From Candidatus Pacearchaeota archaeon (lineage in GTDB: Archaea; Nanoarchaeota; Nanoarchaeia; Pacearchaeales; GW2011-AR1): 27,969 nucleotides of DNA. The translations under genes were made by a program, and so were the position numbers. The stretch's first letter is position 1, and every line of letters starts with the position of its first letter. The stretch lies in NCBI GenBank assembly GCA_002690445.1, contig NZER01000106.1, positions 1 to 27,969 of the forward strand, in the 5' to 3' direction. Positions 1 through 6,094 of the stretch are shown here, piece by piece. The notes under the pieces are model-generated. The model ran no database searches, had not been told where the DNA came from, and saw only the letters and a program-made list of their open reading frames with translations.

Positions 1-63
1 CCAAGTGGTCAAGGCACTCGTCTCATAAACGAGCTATCCTAGGTTCAAATCCTAGAAGGCCCA
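1..63 (+). tRNA. partial tRNA with CAU anticodon (elongator Met or Ile2)
   Basis: The window opens inside a tRNA. Visible parts are a D-arm (CC..GGC around an AAGTGGTCAA loop), a five-pair anticodon stem CTCGT/ACGAG around the seven-base loop CTCATAA (anticodon CAT), a T-arm CTAGG-TTCAAAT-CCTAG, and the acceptor 3' strand AAGGCCC plus an A discriminator. The 5' acceptor strand lies outside the window. No CCA is encoded; TTAATT follows. The anticodon stem lacks the GGG/CCC pairs of initiator tRNA, so this is elongator Met or a lysidine-modified Ile2 tRNA. These two cannot be separated from this fragment. Confidence 0.88.
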
Positions 64-99
64 TTAATTAACTCTATAATTTTTACAAAAGGAAACGAA

Positions 100-345
100 A
101 TGTTTTTTGCACTCGAAGAATACAAAAACGATTACAACTCTGCGTCCAAGTCTTGGAAGTGGATTTCCACCAAAAAAATCGTCTACATAAATATCGCTCA
201 TGTAGTCACTATTGAAATGGTACACACCCCCGAAATTCTCCTCACTGAAGTTATGTTCAGCACCGATGAAACAACAATCGGTGTCCCAACCGACACCGAA
301 ACATTCTCCAAGATGCTCGAAAAGCTAACCACAATCTCTCTCTAA
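100..345 (+). CDS. small hypothetical protein
   Basis: An 81-residue protein starting 37 bases after the tRNA, with an AAAGGA ribosome-binding site about seven bases before the ATG. It has no motif I recognise. The composition is that of a soluble alpha/beta protein: a basic, aromatic N-terminal third (WKWISTKK), a beta-like central stretch and a polar C-terminus, with no membrane segment. The next gene starts 12 bases downstream, so the two are probably co-transcribed. Real coding is likely from the ribosome-binding site and tight packing; the function is unknown. Confidence 0.7.
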   Translation: MFFALEEYKNDYNSASKSWKWISTKKIVYINIAHVVTIEMVHTPEILLTEVMFSTDETTIGVPTDTETFSKMLEKLTTISL

Positions 346-357
346 AAAGGCAAAAAA

Positions 358-759
358 ATGACTGAAACACACCTTCAGCACAACCATTACCAATGGATTT
401 TAAACTTCTCAACAAATATCGTTGATTACAAAGCAAACAAAATCACTCTTCACAAACTAGCAGCACTCTTGTGCATGCTAGGACCCGGAAAAGAGTTTAA
501 TGCAAACAACCTCTTGGAATACCCAACAAAACAGATAGACTTGGAGATGAACGAAATCGTCCACAACCTTCTCAAAGAAAACAATCTCTTAGACATTCTG
601 AGAGGATTTTTCTTATATGATTGTGAAGTAAACAAAGAGGACTCATTGAAAATAGCCGAACAAGGTTATGATCATGACTTAACCGACTTCCTAATTGAAA
701 CCCCAAACCCAAGGTATTTCACCCAATGGTATACACGATCTTGGCAACATGGCTTTTAA
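358..759 (+). CDS. hypothetical protein, 133 aa
   Basis: A 133-residue, mostly alpha-helical soluble protein preceded by AAAAAGG close to the ATG. It is rich in Asn, Leu and acidic residues and ends in an aromatic stretch (RYFTQWYTRSWQHGF). I recognise no family. Its last 34 bases overlap the start of the next gene, a membrane protein in another frame, which is typical of the translational coupling seen through this block. Confidence 0.65.
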   Translation: MTETHLQHNHYQWILNFSTNIVDYKANKITLHKLAALLCMLGPGKEFNANNLLEYPTKQIDLEMNEIVHNLLKENNLLDILRGFFLYDCEVNKEDSLKIAEQGYDHDLTDFLIETPNPRYFTQWYTRSWQHGF

Positions 760-983
760 TGTCTAGCATTGTCAGCCTAGTGGTGGCTCTTTCTTTATAC
801 TGGAAGTGGAAGAAGGATGACGAGGAAAAATTTGACCTACTTTGTTTAGTAATTCTAATCTTCACCTCTACAGTATGTATTTTTATTTTTCTGCCTGTCT
901 ACATAATAGAAAACAGGCTTCAAGATAGAGTGAATCGATCCTATCAAGAAGTAAAAGAAACTCTGCAAAACGAAAAAGATTGA
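726..983 (+). CDS. small two-helix membrane protein
   Basis: An 85-residue protein with two hydrophobic segments: about residues 3-26, and about 38-60, where the sequence is strongly Ile/Val/Phe rich. A short charged loop (KWKKDDEEK) separates them and a charged, helical C-terminal tail follows. The start overlaps the upstream gene by 34 bases; AAGG lies about 11 bases upstream of this ATG. An internal ATG at residue 12 is possible but would cut into the first helix. The topology would fit a holin-like or other small phage membrane protein, but nothing identifies it specifically. Confidence 0.6.
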   Translation: MVYTILATWLLMSSIVSLVVALSLYWKWKKDDEEKFDLLCLVILIFTSTVCIFIFLPVYIIENRLQDRVNRSYQEVKETLQNEKD

Positions 984-987
984 ACAA

Positions 988-1422
988 ATGTTAGAACAAA
1001 TTATTAAGAAGAGTAAAAGAATACACCCTCACAGTAACAACAGCCCCGCTGTTGTATTGTACTACATCTTAAGCAATGTCGGAGGGGATTTTGGTTTAAT
1101 TCTTCGACACAAAATCGATGAAATTGACCAAATCGAATCCTGTCTAACTTTAGATGAAGCCTTCGAGCTTTATTTGTCTTGGCTTCCCGAAGTATTAGTT
1201 GAAAAACTAAAAGATCAAGCACAAAAAGATCTTGTCAAATCAACCTTTAAAGTTGGTTCAGACATAGACAGAAACACCTACCACTTTGTCTGTTCTCAAT
1301 ATAGAAGAAGTCGCATCTTAACAATCACAAGAGCGTGGATTAGAAATCCAAACCATAGAGAGTGGTTAAAAAGGAACGACATGAGAGAAGACACAATCAC
1401 AACCATCCACTGGAGAGACTAA
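988..1422 (+). CDS. hypothetical protein, 144 aa
   Basis: A 144-residue soluble protein with a basic start (KKSKRIHPHS), an acidic middle and a basic, Arg-rich C-terminal third (QYRRSRILTITRAWIRNPNH). No known motif is seen. It begins five bases after the upstream membrane protein and its TAA stop overlaps the ATG of the next gene (TAATG), so it sits within a coupled operon. The basic C-terminus could suggest nucleic-acid contact, but that is only compositional inference. Confidence 0.65.
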   Translation: MLEQIIKKSKRIHPHSNNSPAVVLYYILSNVGGDFGLILRHKIDEIDQIESCLTLDEAFELYLSWLPEVLVEKLKDQAQKDLVKSTFKVGSDIDRNTYHFVCSQYRRSRILTITRAWIRNPNHREWLKRNDMREDTITTIHWRD

Positions 1423-1733
1423 TGGAAGTTCAAAGAATTGGCATCCAAGAAGAGTATGGGTATAGGCATTGGGTCTGGGAGTTTAATGGCTCCGCAGAAA
1501 CGCTTCAAGCCTATTGGGACAAAGAAGTAGTCCCTGCTTTGAAAAATTATGGATGTTTATTTCATCCATCCAAGCTGGAAGGCAAAGTGCATGAAGTTAA
1601 CATCTTCATGCATACAGACTCCATCTCCACCCCTCACTGTTGGTCAAGGTTCATCATGAACGATGACAACCAACTAACCCACGAATCTCACTTACACGAA
1701 CACAGAGACTCTTACCTCTCTGTATTGAAATAA
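1422..1733 (+). CDS. hypothetical protein, 103 aa
   Basis: The start is placed at the ATG that overlaps the upstream stop (TAATG), rather than at an in-frame start 60 bases further up inside the previous gene. The 103-residue product is soluble with many aromatic and His residues (YGYRHWVWEF near the start; HESHLHEHRD near the end). The His-rich C-terminus might bind a metal, but there is no recognisable family. The gene is followed by a short T-rich spacer without a hairpin. Confidence 0.62.
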   Translation: MEVQRIGIQEEYGYRHWVWEFNGSAETLQAYWDKEVVPALKNYGCLFHPSKLEGKVHEVNIFMHTDSISTPHCWSRFIMNDDNQLTHESHLHEHRDSYLSVLK

Positions 1734-1763
1734 GTTTTTTTCATTTTCGAAAGGAAAATCATT

Positions 1764-2105
1764 ATGAATACCAAAGAAACTGACAGAAAAATCGAAGAAC
1801 TGTTCCACCACCAAATGGAACAAATGAGAGCTTTCATTGATCAAGTCCTTGATCCGTTCTTCAACGAACAAGACAAAGAAGTCTACGTCAATGCTTGTAA
1901 AAAAGCATACAAGAATCTTGCAAAAACTCAACTCTCATCGGACGATCTCGATCTAATGTTTCAAATGCATCAGCTTCAAAAAAGAATCAACCCTCATCGA
2001 TTCGAATCTTTTTTAGAACAATATATGGAGGAGTGTGAAGGAATTGCAGAGAGTTTTCTTTCCAACACTTACACACCAACCCTAAAAGAACTCACACAGC
2101 ATTGA
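1764..2105 (+). CDS. hypothetical alpha-helical protein
   Basis: A 113-residue, predominantly helical, acidic protein with repeated Gln/Glu/Phe-rich helices and no membrane segment. GAAAGGAAAATC precedes the ATG, giving a clear ribosome-binding site. I see no catalytic motif. The stop is followed almost immediately by the GTG of a tiny membrane protein. Confidence 0.66.
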   Translation: MNTKETDRKIEELFHHQMEQMRAFIDQVLDPFFNEQDKEVYVNACKKAYKNLAKTQLSSDDLDLMFQMHQLQKRINPHRFESFLEQYMEECEGIAESFLSNTYTPTLKELTQH

Positions 2106-2106
2106 T

Positions 2107-2250
2107 GTGTTTGCTTTACTCTTCACTCTCATCTTAGGCGTAATAGTACTTCGAGTATTTTGGGATGTCCATGTATTCTTTTTCACAGAATTCATGGGAT
2201 ACCTAACTCTAGTAATGGCTATTAAACTTTTCACCCTTGTCTTTTCTTAA
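2107..2250 (+). CDS. tiny two-helix membrane protein (GTG start)
   Basis: A 47-residue open frame starts at GTG one base after the upstream stop. It encodes almost only hydrophobic residues: a first helix FALLFTLILGVIVLRVF and a second GYLTLVMAIKLFTLVF, joined by a short WDVHVFFFTE linker. There is no Shine-Dalgarno site, so expression would depend on coupling to the upstream stop. The two clean membrane segments in an otherwise unexplained 185-base gap argue for real coding. The function is unknown; small phage membrane proteins of this size include holin or superinfection-exclusion types. Confidence 0.45.
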   Translation: MFALLFTLILGVIVLRVFWDVHVFFFTEFMGYLTLVMAIKLFTLVFS

Positions 2251-2290
2251 AAGACAGCATGTTTTACCCTTGTATTTTAAAGGAGGCGTC

Positions 2291-2527
2291 ATGCCTTATA
2301 CTGTAATTGCCGAACAATGGACTATTGATTATTTTCTCGATCGCTATGAAGGCTTTAAAAAGCAAGTAGCAGAGTTCAAAGAGAAAAACCCCTTACACTC
2401 TTGGAGTATTGAACACAGCTCATTCTCTGATCCAGGTGAAGACTATAACCGACTTATTCTCATTGGTTTTAACGAAGAGAATGGTGAAGAAGTAGATCGA
2501 ATAAGCCTTACAGAGAAAGGGTATTAA
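2291..2527 (+). CDS. small hypothetical protein, founder of a duplicated pair
   Basis: A 78-residue protein whose start is fixed by AAAGGAGG five bases before the ATG; an upstream in-frame start lies before this site and is unlikely. It has helices in the first half (YFLDRYEGFKKQ) and a beta-like second half (NRLILIGF, then EEVDRISL). The following gene (2529-2743) is a diverged copy. They share a pattern of MP, FL, a Lys/Glu helix, HxWxxE, NRxLIL(I/L)G and GE..(D/E)R. The function is unknown. Confidence 0.7.
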   Translation: MPYTVIAEQWTIDYFLDRYEGFKKQVAEFKEKNPLHSWSIEHSSFSDPGEDYNRLILIGFNEENGEEVDRISLTEKGY

Positions 2528-2528
2528 A

Positions 2529-2743
2529 ATGCCCCCCGCTGTTGAAGATCACATCATTCAATCCTTTTTTTAACCCACCCCAACTTCAGAACGAAAGCGG
2601 AAGAGTTAATTAAAAGAAATATGGACCACCAATGGGTACTAGAACAAGACCAAGAAAACAGAAAATTAATTCTTCTAGGGATTGACTACGAATTTGGAGA
2701 AACAGAAAGGTTAACAATCCAATATGAACAAAACCCCCACTGA
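2529..2743 (+). pseudogene. frameshifted paralogue of the 2291-2527 gene
   Basis: After AAAGGG and an ATG, frame one reads MPPAVEDHIIQSFF and stops right after a run of seven T (2565-2571). A -1 shift there continues as LTHPNFRTKAEELIKRN and then DHQWVLEQDQENRKLILLG, ending at TGA 2741-2743. The joined product aligns along its whole length with the preceding gene (FL, HxWxxE, NRxLIL, GE..R). This is therefore a duplicate with a frame break at a homopolymer. It may be a decayed gene, a sequencing indel, transcriptional slippage on T7 or programmed frameshifting; the sequence alone cannot decide. An ATG at 2621 could give a 40-residue C-terminal fragment. Confidence 0.65.
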
Positions 2744-2963
2744 TGATATCGAAACCCTCAAACTCTTACTCCAAGAAGCCCTCACTAGATGGAGAAATCT
2801 ACGTGATGAAGACCCTCAGTTTTGGGGAGAAGATCATGATCCTTCCACAATTGAAGGCTGGAGTAAATACCTGAACATCACTTCTAAGATTTTGCTCGTC
2901 AGAGCACAAATCAGCGAAGATCTAAAGGTTCACACAGAGTTTGAAGACTGGGAGAACAGATAA
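2724..2963 (+). CDS. small hypothetical protein, 79 aa
   Basis: A 79-residue acidic, helical soluble protein overlapping the end of the frameshifted gene by 20 bases. It is rich in Trp, Glu and Asp (RNLRDEDPQFWGEDHDP) and has no membrane segment or known motif. It is the last gene before the convergent hairpin region. The start lacks a clear Shine-Dalgarno site, so translation is probably coupled to the upstream frame. Confidence 0.55.
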   Translation: MNKTPTDDIETLKLLLQEALTRWRNLRDEDPQFWGEDHDPSTIEGWSKYLNITSKILLVRAQISEDLKVHTEFEDWENR

Positions 2964-3011
2964 TCTATTATTGCTTTCAAGCAATTCCCTCCAACCATTC
3001 ACAAAGGCTTT

Positions 3012-3105
3012 GAGCCATATTTTTATATGTGGTTCATACCCCCGCAAGGGGGTAATAGCCCCCGCAAGGGGGCGTTAGAGCATAGGTAAAGGGTTCCCAA
3101 CCCTT
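3012..3105 (+). terminator. array of four hairpins in convergent intergenic region
   Basis: The gap of about 170 bases between convergent genes contains four successive inverted repeats. They are GAGCCATAT/ATGTGGTTC (3012-3035), two identical C5-GCAA-G5 hairpins (3039-3052 and 3059-3072), and AAGGGTT-CCC-AACCCTT (3089-3105). The GCAA loops fit the GNRA tetraloop rule, so these would be very stable in RNA on the plus strand. The position suggests two-way transcription termination or 3'-end protection. No long U tract follows any of them, so a classic intrinsic terminator is not shown; a small structured RNA is the alternative. Confidence 0.5.
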
Positions 3106-3135
3106 CTCCGCCGTATGTGACGAGACCTACAGTTT

Positions 3136-3432
3136 TTAAACCTCTTTCCACCAATCATCGAAAGCGCCGAACTCTATTTGTTCATAGAGAGCATCGGGAA
3201 TACTTCCTACACAATCATAATGGAACCATTCACCATTTTGTCTTATACGCCAACGTTTAAGATCCTTATGTAGTACGGATTCCATCCAACCTAAATTATC
3301 GAATACAACAATCAGACGCAGACAATGTGAATTTGCTGTTTGTAGTTGTTTAAGACGTCTTTCAGGGTCTTTTGATCTACCTATTTTTATCATGCCTGTC
3401 TTGTTTGATTGAACAAAGTACAAAGCACTCAT
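3136..3432 (-). CDS. GIY-YIG-like protein of the T5orf172/MUG113 type
   Basis: A 98-residue minus-strand protein. Near its N-terminus it has YFVQ, then IKIGRSKDPERRLKQLQ, then E51 with LH, and finally GEWF at 67-70. This pattern (Y, IKIGrs, an R-rich helix, E..LH, GEWF) is the T5orf172/MUG113 branch of the GIY-YIG nuclease superfamily. In that superfamily Arg in the helix and the later Glu are catalytic. The protein is a stand-alone domain without an added DNA-binding module, common in phages, where the role is usually unknown. It is one of three minus-strand stretches here and may be an independent accessory gene. Confidence 0.75.
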   Translation of the reverse strand: MSALYFVQSNKTGMIKIGRSKDPERRLKQLQTANSHCLRLIVVFDNLGWMESVLHKDLKRWRIRQNGEWFHYDCVGSIPDALYEQIEFGAFDDWWKEV

Positions 3433-3519
3433 TTTGTTGAGTGCCTTGTTGAATCTGCATATCTTTTACATCTTATCAAAGACAGTCTCCCCTTAAGTTA
3501 GCAACAGAAAGCAATATAA

Positions 3520-3696
3520 ATGAAATTCAATTATTGGTTAAGATTATACCAAAAGGCAAGATACGACGAAACGAAAATAAGCCTTTTATCATATCTTGAG
3601 AAAGGAAAAGTCAAAGAAGTATATAGAACAAACAAGCGAATCTCTAACTCACATATAATCAATAATATATTAGAAAGAAAGTATCAAAACGTATGA
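3520..3696 (+). CDS. small basic hypothetical protein, 58 aa
   Basis: An ATG-initiated 58-codon frame with AGAAAG upstream. It ends in TGA overlapping the ATG of the next gene (ATGA). The product is strongly basic (many Lys and Arg, for example LYQKARYDETK and VYRTNKR) with Ile/Asn-rich stretches and no membrane segment. The overlap and the otherwise unexplained 260-base space support real coding. The basic charge would allow nucleic-acid binding, but no motif is visible. Confidence 0.5.
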   Translation: MKFNYWLRLYQKARYDETKISLLSYLEKGKVKEVYRTNKRISNSHIINNILERKYQNV

Positions 3697-3926
3697 TTAC
3701 AGCATACTACAATGAACCAGAATATGATCATTACAGAAAGCTAGTAGGTATAAACACATATGCTTCTAGACGCCGTCCTGCGGGATATAAACGTATATAT
3801 GTGCGCGCCTCTGATGAACATGACCTTAAAATGAGAATATCTGAAAGAACATACTACCTTCACCATGACGACAATGAAGGAAGAAAAATGAAGCTTACAG
3901 ATTTAACAATTGTGGAGAGGACTTAA
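3693..3926 (+). CDS. small basic hypothetical protein, 77 aa
   Basis: A 77-residue protein rich in Tyr, Arg and His (INTYASRRRPAGYKRIYV). It is coupled to the upstream frame by an ATGA overlap and almost touches the MazG-like gene downstream. No family is recognised; it looks like a small soluble protein with a beta-rich centre. Confidence 0.6.
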   Translation: MITAYYNEPEYDHYRKLVGINTYASRRRPAGYKRIYVRASDEHDLKMRISERTYYLHHDDNEGRKMKLTDLTIVERT

Positions 3927-3927
3927 G

Positions 3928-4248
3928 ATGCAAGAACAGTTCCCCTTCATGAATGAACCATTGGATTACGAAGCACTCGCAAAGTCAATTGGAACGTTAT
4001 TGAATGAAAAGCAAGCATCCTATGGGGATGCTTTTGGAAAGATGGAGCAAGTTCTCTCTGTACTTTATCCTGACGCCATACAAAAACATCAATATCGAGA
4101 CATCCTGACGATCGTTCGTATCTTAGATAAGGTTTTCAGAATTGCAAATTTACCTGAAAGCAAAAAGGATCTTATGAGTGAAGACCCATGGAAAGACATT
4201 GCTGGATACGCAATTCTTGCTCTTAAAAAAGGGCAAGGAAACTTTTAA
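3928..4248 (+). CDS. MazG-like / DUF6378-type small alpha-helical protein
   Basis: A 106-residue all-alpha protein; GGAGAGGA upstream fixes the ATG, and a TTG 18 bases earlier is unlikely. Visible features are QASYGDAFGKM near residues 34-44, a central helix RDILTIVRILDKVFRIAN, and the ending EDPWKDIAGYAILAL. The YGDxxxxM, long Ile/Leu helix and D(I/V)AGYA pattern matches small phage proteins of the DUF6378/DUF1599 kind, which belong near the all-alpha MazG-like nucleotide pyrophosphohydrolases. Substrate cannot be read from sequence. Its position 2 kb upstream of purA/purB-like genes is compatible with nucleotide-pool work. Confidence 0.6.
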   Translation: MQEQFPFMNEPLDYEALAKSIGTLLNEKQASYGDAFGKMEQVLSVLYPDAIQKHQYRDILTIVRILDKVFRIANLPESKKDLMSEDPWKDIAGYAILALKKGQGNF

Positions 4249-4251
4249 AGA

Positions 4252-4527
4252 ATGTCTTTATTAAATTTAATCGTCTTTTATTTGGGCGTATATGGGATAG
4301 CGTGGTCTATTCGATATGCAAAGCCATTAGAAATCCTTAGAATCCATTTAAATAATATAAATAAATCTTTTAAAGATTTAATCGCCTGTATTGTTTGTAT
4401 CAGTTTTTGGACAGCAATACCTTTTACCATCCTATGCTTTAATGATGAGGCATGGTTCACACAAGTTTTAATTACATACAGTGCAGTATCTTTTACTTGG
4501 ATACTTGCCAGCATACTAGAGGACTAA
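4252..4527 (+). CDS. three-helix membrane protein
   Basis: A 91-residue protein with three hydrophobic segments: residues about 3-20 (LLNLIVFYLGVYGIAWSI), 43-62 (LIACIVCISFWTAIPFTILC) and 68-88. The CxxCxxxW pattern in the second helix resembles small phage membrane proteins of the DUF1360 kind, but the match is weak. It starts three bases after the MazG-like gene and is followed at once by another gene, so it is in the same operon. Confidence 0.6.
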   Translation: MSLLNLIVFYLGVYGIAWSIRYAKPLEILRIHLNNINKSFKDLIACIVCISFWTAIPFTILCFNDEAWFTQVLITYSAVSFTWILASILED

Positions 4528-4528
4528 A

Positions 4529-5020
4529 ATGTTACTAACCATCAAACAAAATCAAATCTTACAATTAATTCAAAAGAATAATAAAATCATTATTACTCCC
4601 CGAAGCGTCTTTCTTCAACAGAAGAAAAACCAAATCTTCACAAGCAAAGCTATCTCTCAGCATCTTCAAAACTTAACGAAAATTGGACTTTTGATTCGAG
4701 TGAAACAAGGCAACTACATGTTGGCAGACTCAATCAAGACACCACAGAAAGCTCCAAAAACGACTCAAAAGAGTAAAGCGGCAAAGATTCAGAAAGCACC
4801 TGTTGTGCTTGCGACCCCTGAAGTTAAAGAAATTCTTGTTGCCCCAAAAAAAGAAACTTTGCCTTCGTTCCTTTCTCACGAAGATATTGAGAAATTAATT
4901 GAGTGGAAAAAAGATTCAATCACCAAGACAACTGAAAGAATTGAAAATCTACAATTAAAGATCAACAAACTGAAGAGTCAACAAACTACTCTTTTCAGCA
5001 TAAAGAAACAGTTCTGTTAA
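4529..5020 (+). CDS. probable winged-helix protein with coiled-coil C-terminus
   Basis: A 163-residue protein in three parts. Residues 1-68 look like a winged helix (ITPRSVFLQQ, ISQHLQNLTKIGLLIRVKQG, then NYML), with the recognition-helix/wing pattern of small DNA-binding proteins. Residues about 70-110 are a Lys/Pro/Ala-rich linker (TPQKAPKTTQKSKAAKIQKA). Residues 125-158 form a heptad-rich coiled coil. The next gene (5022-5462) has the same layout of globular N-terminus plus C-terminal coiled coil, so the two may form a heteromer. Role as a transcription factor or DNA-organising protein is inference. Confidence 0.55.
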   Translation: MLLTIKQNQILQLIQKNNKIIITPRSVFLQQKKNQIFTSKAISQHLQNLTKIGLLIRVKQGNYMLADSIKTPQKAPKTTQKSKAAKIQKAPVVLATPEVKEILVAPKKETLPSFLSHEDIEKLIEWKKDSITKTTERIENLQLKINKLKSQQTTLFSIKKQFC

Positions 5021-5021
5021 A

Positions 5022-5462
5022 ATGAGTATCGTATTAAATGATAAGATTTGCAGACAAATTGCATTCATTCTCAACTATTCGAAATCAGTTAGTTCACTAT
5101 TTACATCAAGAGAACTAATCAATCATGCTGATGAAGATCACAGTGATTCTAAAAGCTATTGTGTAAGTGATATTCCAACGAAATATTTTTTCAACAAACT
5201 AGTTCAAGGAAAAATTGTTGTTCCTTCGGGAACAGTCAAAGAGGACAGTCCTGGCTGTCCTTTTTTATATCAGTTAAATCCTATCTTCAATAAGTCTACC
5301 CCTGCATTCTCCATTGAAGAAATATCTTTAATTCTTAAAAGAAACGGCAATCAAATACATCATAGGAATTTAGAAATCCAAAAGATGATGGTACAGGTTA
5401 CAAGTCTAAAAGAAAGAAAAGTTGAACTAGAATCAATGATTCTTCAACTCAAAGAAATGTGA
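5022..5462 (+). CDS. hypothetical protein with coiled-coil C-terminus
   Basis: A 146-residue protein. Residues 1-85 are a mixed alpha/beta domain with LFTSRELINHADED and FFNKLVQGKIVV, resembling a helix-turn-helix plus wing. Residues 107-146 are a clear coiled coil (LEIQKMMVQVTSLKERKVEL). The architecture parallels the preceding gene, suggesting an ancient duplication or a heterodimer. The gene contains a UUCG hairpin followed by an intrinsic-terminator-like structure in its coding sequence (5219-5268), which could lower transcription of downstream genes. Confidence 0.58.
   Translation: MSIVLNDKICRQIAFILNYSKSVSSLFTSRELINHADEDHSDSKSYCVSDIPTKYFFNKLVQGKIVVPSGTVKEDSPGCPFLYQLNPIFNKSTPAFSIEEISLILKRNGNQIHHRNLEIQKMMVQVTSLKERKVELESMILQLKEM
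5219..5268 (+). terminator. intragenic UUCG hairpin plus intrinsic-terminator-like stem
   Basis: TGTTCC-TTCG-GGAACA (5219-5234) forms a six-pair stem with a C(UUCG)G tetraloop. Eight bases on, AGGACAG-TCCTGG-CTGTCCT (5242-5261) forms a seven-pair stem followed directly by TTTTTAT. The second element has the textbook shape of a Rho-independent terminator but lies in the middle of the 5022-5462 gene, so it could act as an attenuator in front of the downstream genes or as an RNA-processing site. Termination itself is inferred. Confidence 0.55.
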
Positions 5463-5469
5463 AACATTT

Positions 5470-5613
5470 ATGGATGCACTTAGAGTAGAAGAGTATTTGA
5501 AAAGAATTGCTGTCGCTCTAGAAGAGCAAAACAAGCTCATCAAAAAACAACTTGAATCAAAAGAAAAAAAGAGTTTAAATCCTGCCATGACTTTGCAGGA
5601 TAACAAAACATGA
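5470..5613 (+). CDS. small coiled-coil protein, 47 aa
   Basis: A 47-residue ATG frame encoding one long amphipathic helix (VEEYLKRIAVALEEQNKLIK followed by a Lys/Glu-rich stretch). It lies seven bases after the previous gene and fills an otherwise empty gap. It lacks a strong ribosome-binding site. Its helical nature matches the coiled-coil tails of the two genes before it, so a small partner subunit is a possibility; this is inference only. Confidence 0.45.
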   Translation: MDALRVEEYLKRIAVALEEQNKLIKKQLESKEKKSLNPAMTLQDNKT

Positions 5614-5629
5614 TTCAAGGCATAAGAAA

Positions 5630-6079
5630 TTGGATGAGCCATTAGTCGAAAGCCACAAATTGCACCAAGCATTAAAGCTAATAGTTGATTATGATAATTT
5701 GATTCAAGTATTGCCGTTTATTAAAACGGATGTTTTCAATGAATTACTTAGAAACTTTCCTAGAGCTATTATTGATGAAATTCAAAAAACCTTAGATGTT
5801 GATGTGTATCTTCTATTCAATACAATAGGAAAGAAAATAGACATTAACAACCCTATGTTAAGTAGAGTTGTTACTGTTGTAAAAATAAATAAAACCGATG
5901 CAGAAACATATGCAGTGAAAAAAATAATAAAGCCTGCATGGGTTTTTGTTTTCGACAAAAAACCCCCACAAACAACAACCGACCTGTTTATTAAAAACAA
6001 GTGGTCAATTGAAAGAAAAAAAGAGAAGTACTTATTAATTCGTCCAGGAAGTGTCGAGCTACAAAGTGTTTGTTCTTAA
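5630..6079 (+). CDS. hypothetical protein, 149 aa (TTG start)
   Basis: The open frame has no ATG before residue 76. The best start is TTG at 5630 with AAGG nine bases upstream. The N-terminal half is helical (HQALKLIVDYDNLIQVLPF); the second half is beta-rich and basic (WVFVFDKKPPQTTTDL, then WSIERKKEKYLLIRPG). No family recognised. It immediately precedes the purA-like gene by 15 bases, so co-transcription is likely. Confidence 0.55.
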   Translation: MDEPLVESHKLHQALKLIVDYDNLIQVLPFIKTDVFNELLRNFPRAIIDEIQKTLDVDVYLLFNTIGKKIDINNPMLSRVVTVVKINKTDAETYAVKKIIKPAWVFVFDKKPPQTTTDLFIKNKWSIERKKEKYLLIRPGSVELQSVCS

Positions 6080-6094
6080 TGAATAAGGTTCAAA

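Noticed and set aside
3036..3075. CRISPR-like array because of two identical 14-base repeats
   Set aside because: Only two copies with a six-base spacer; they are self-complementary hairpins with GCAA loops.
3040..3130. A possible second tRNA: the stem AAGGG-TTCCCAA-CCCTT looks like an anticodon arm with CCC anticodon
   Set aside because: No T-arm with GGTTCRANTCC or matching acceptor strands could be placed around it; the flanking GCAA hairpins explain the region better.
5610..5645. 11-codon frame overlapping the previous stop (ATGA)
   Set aside because: Probably chance; the longer TTG-started gene at 5630 covers the same bases.
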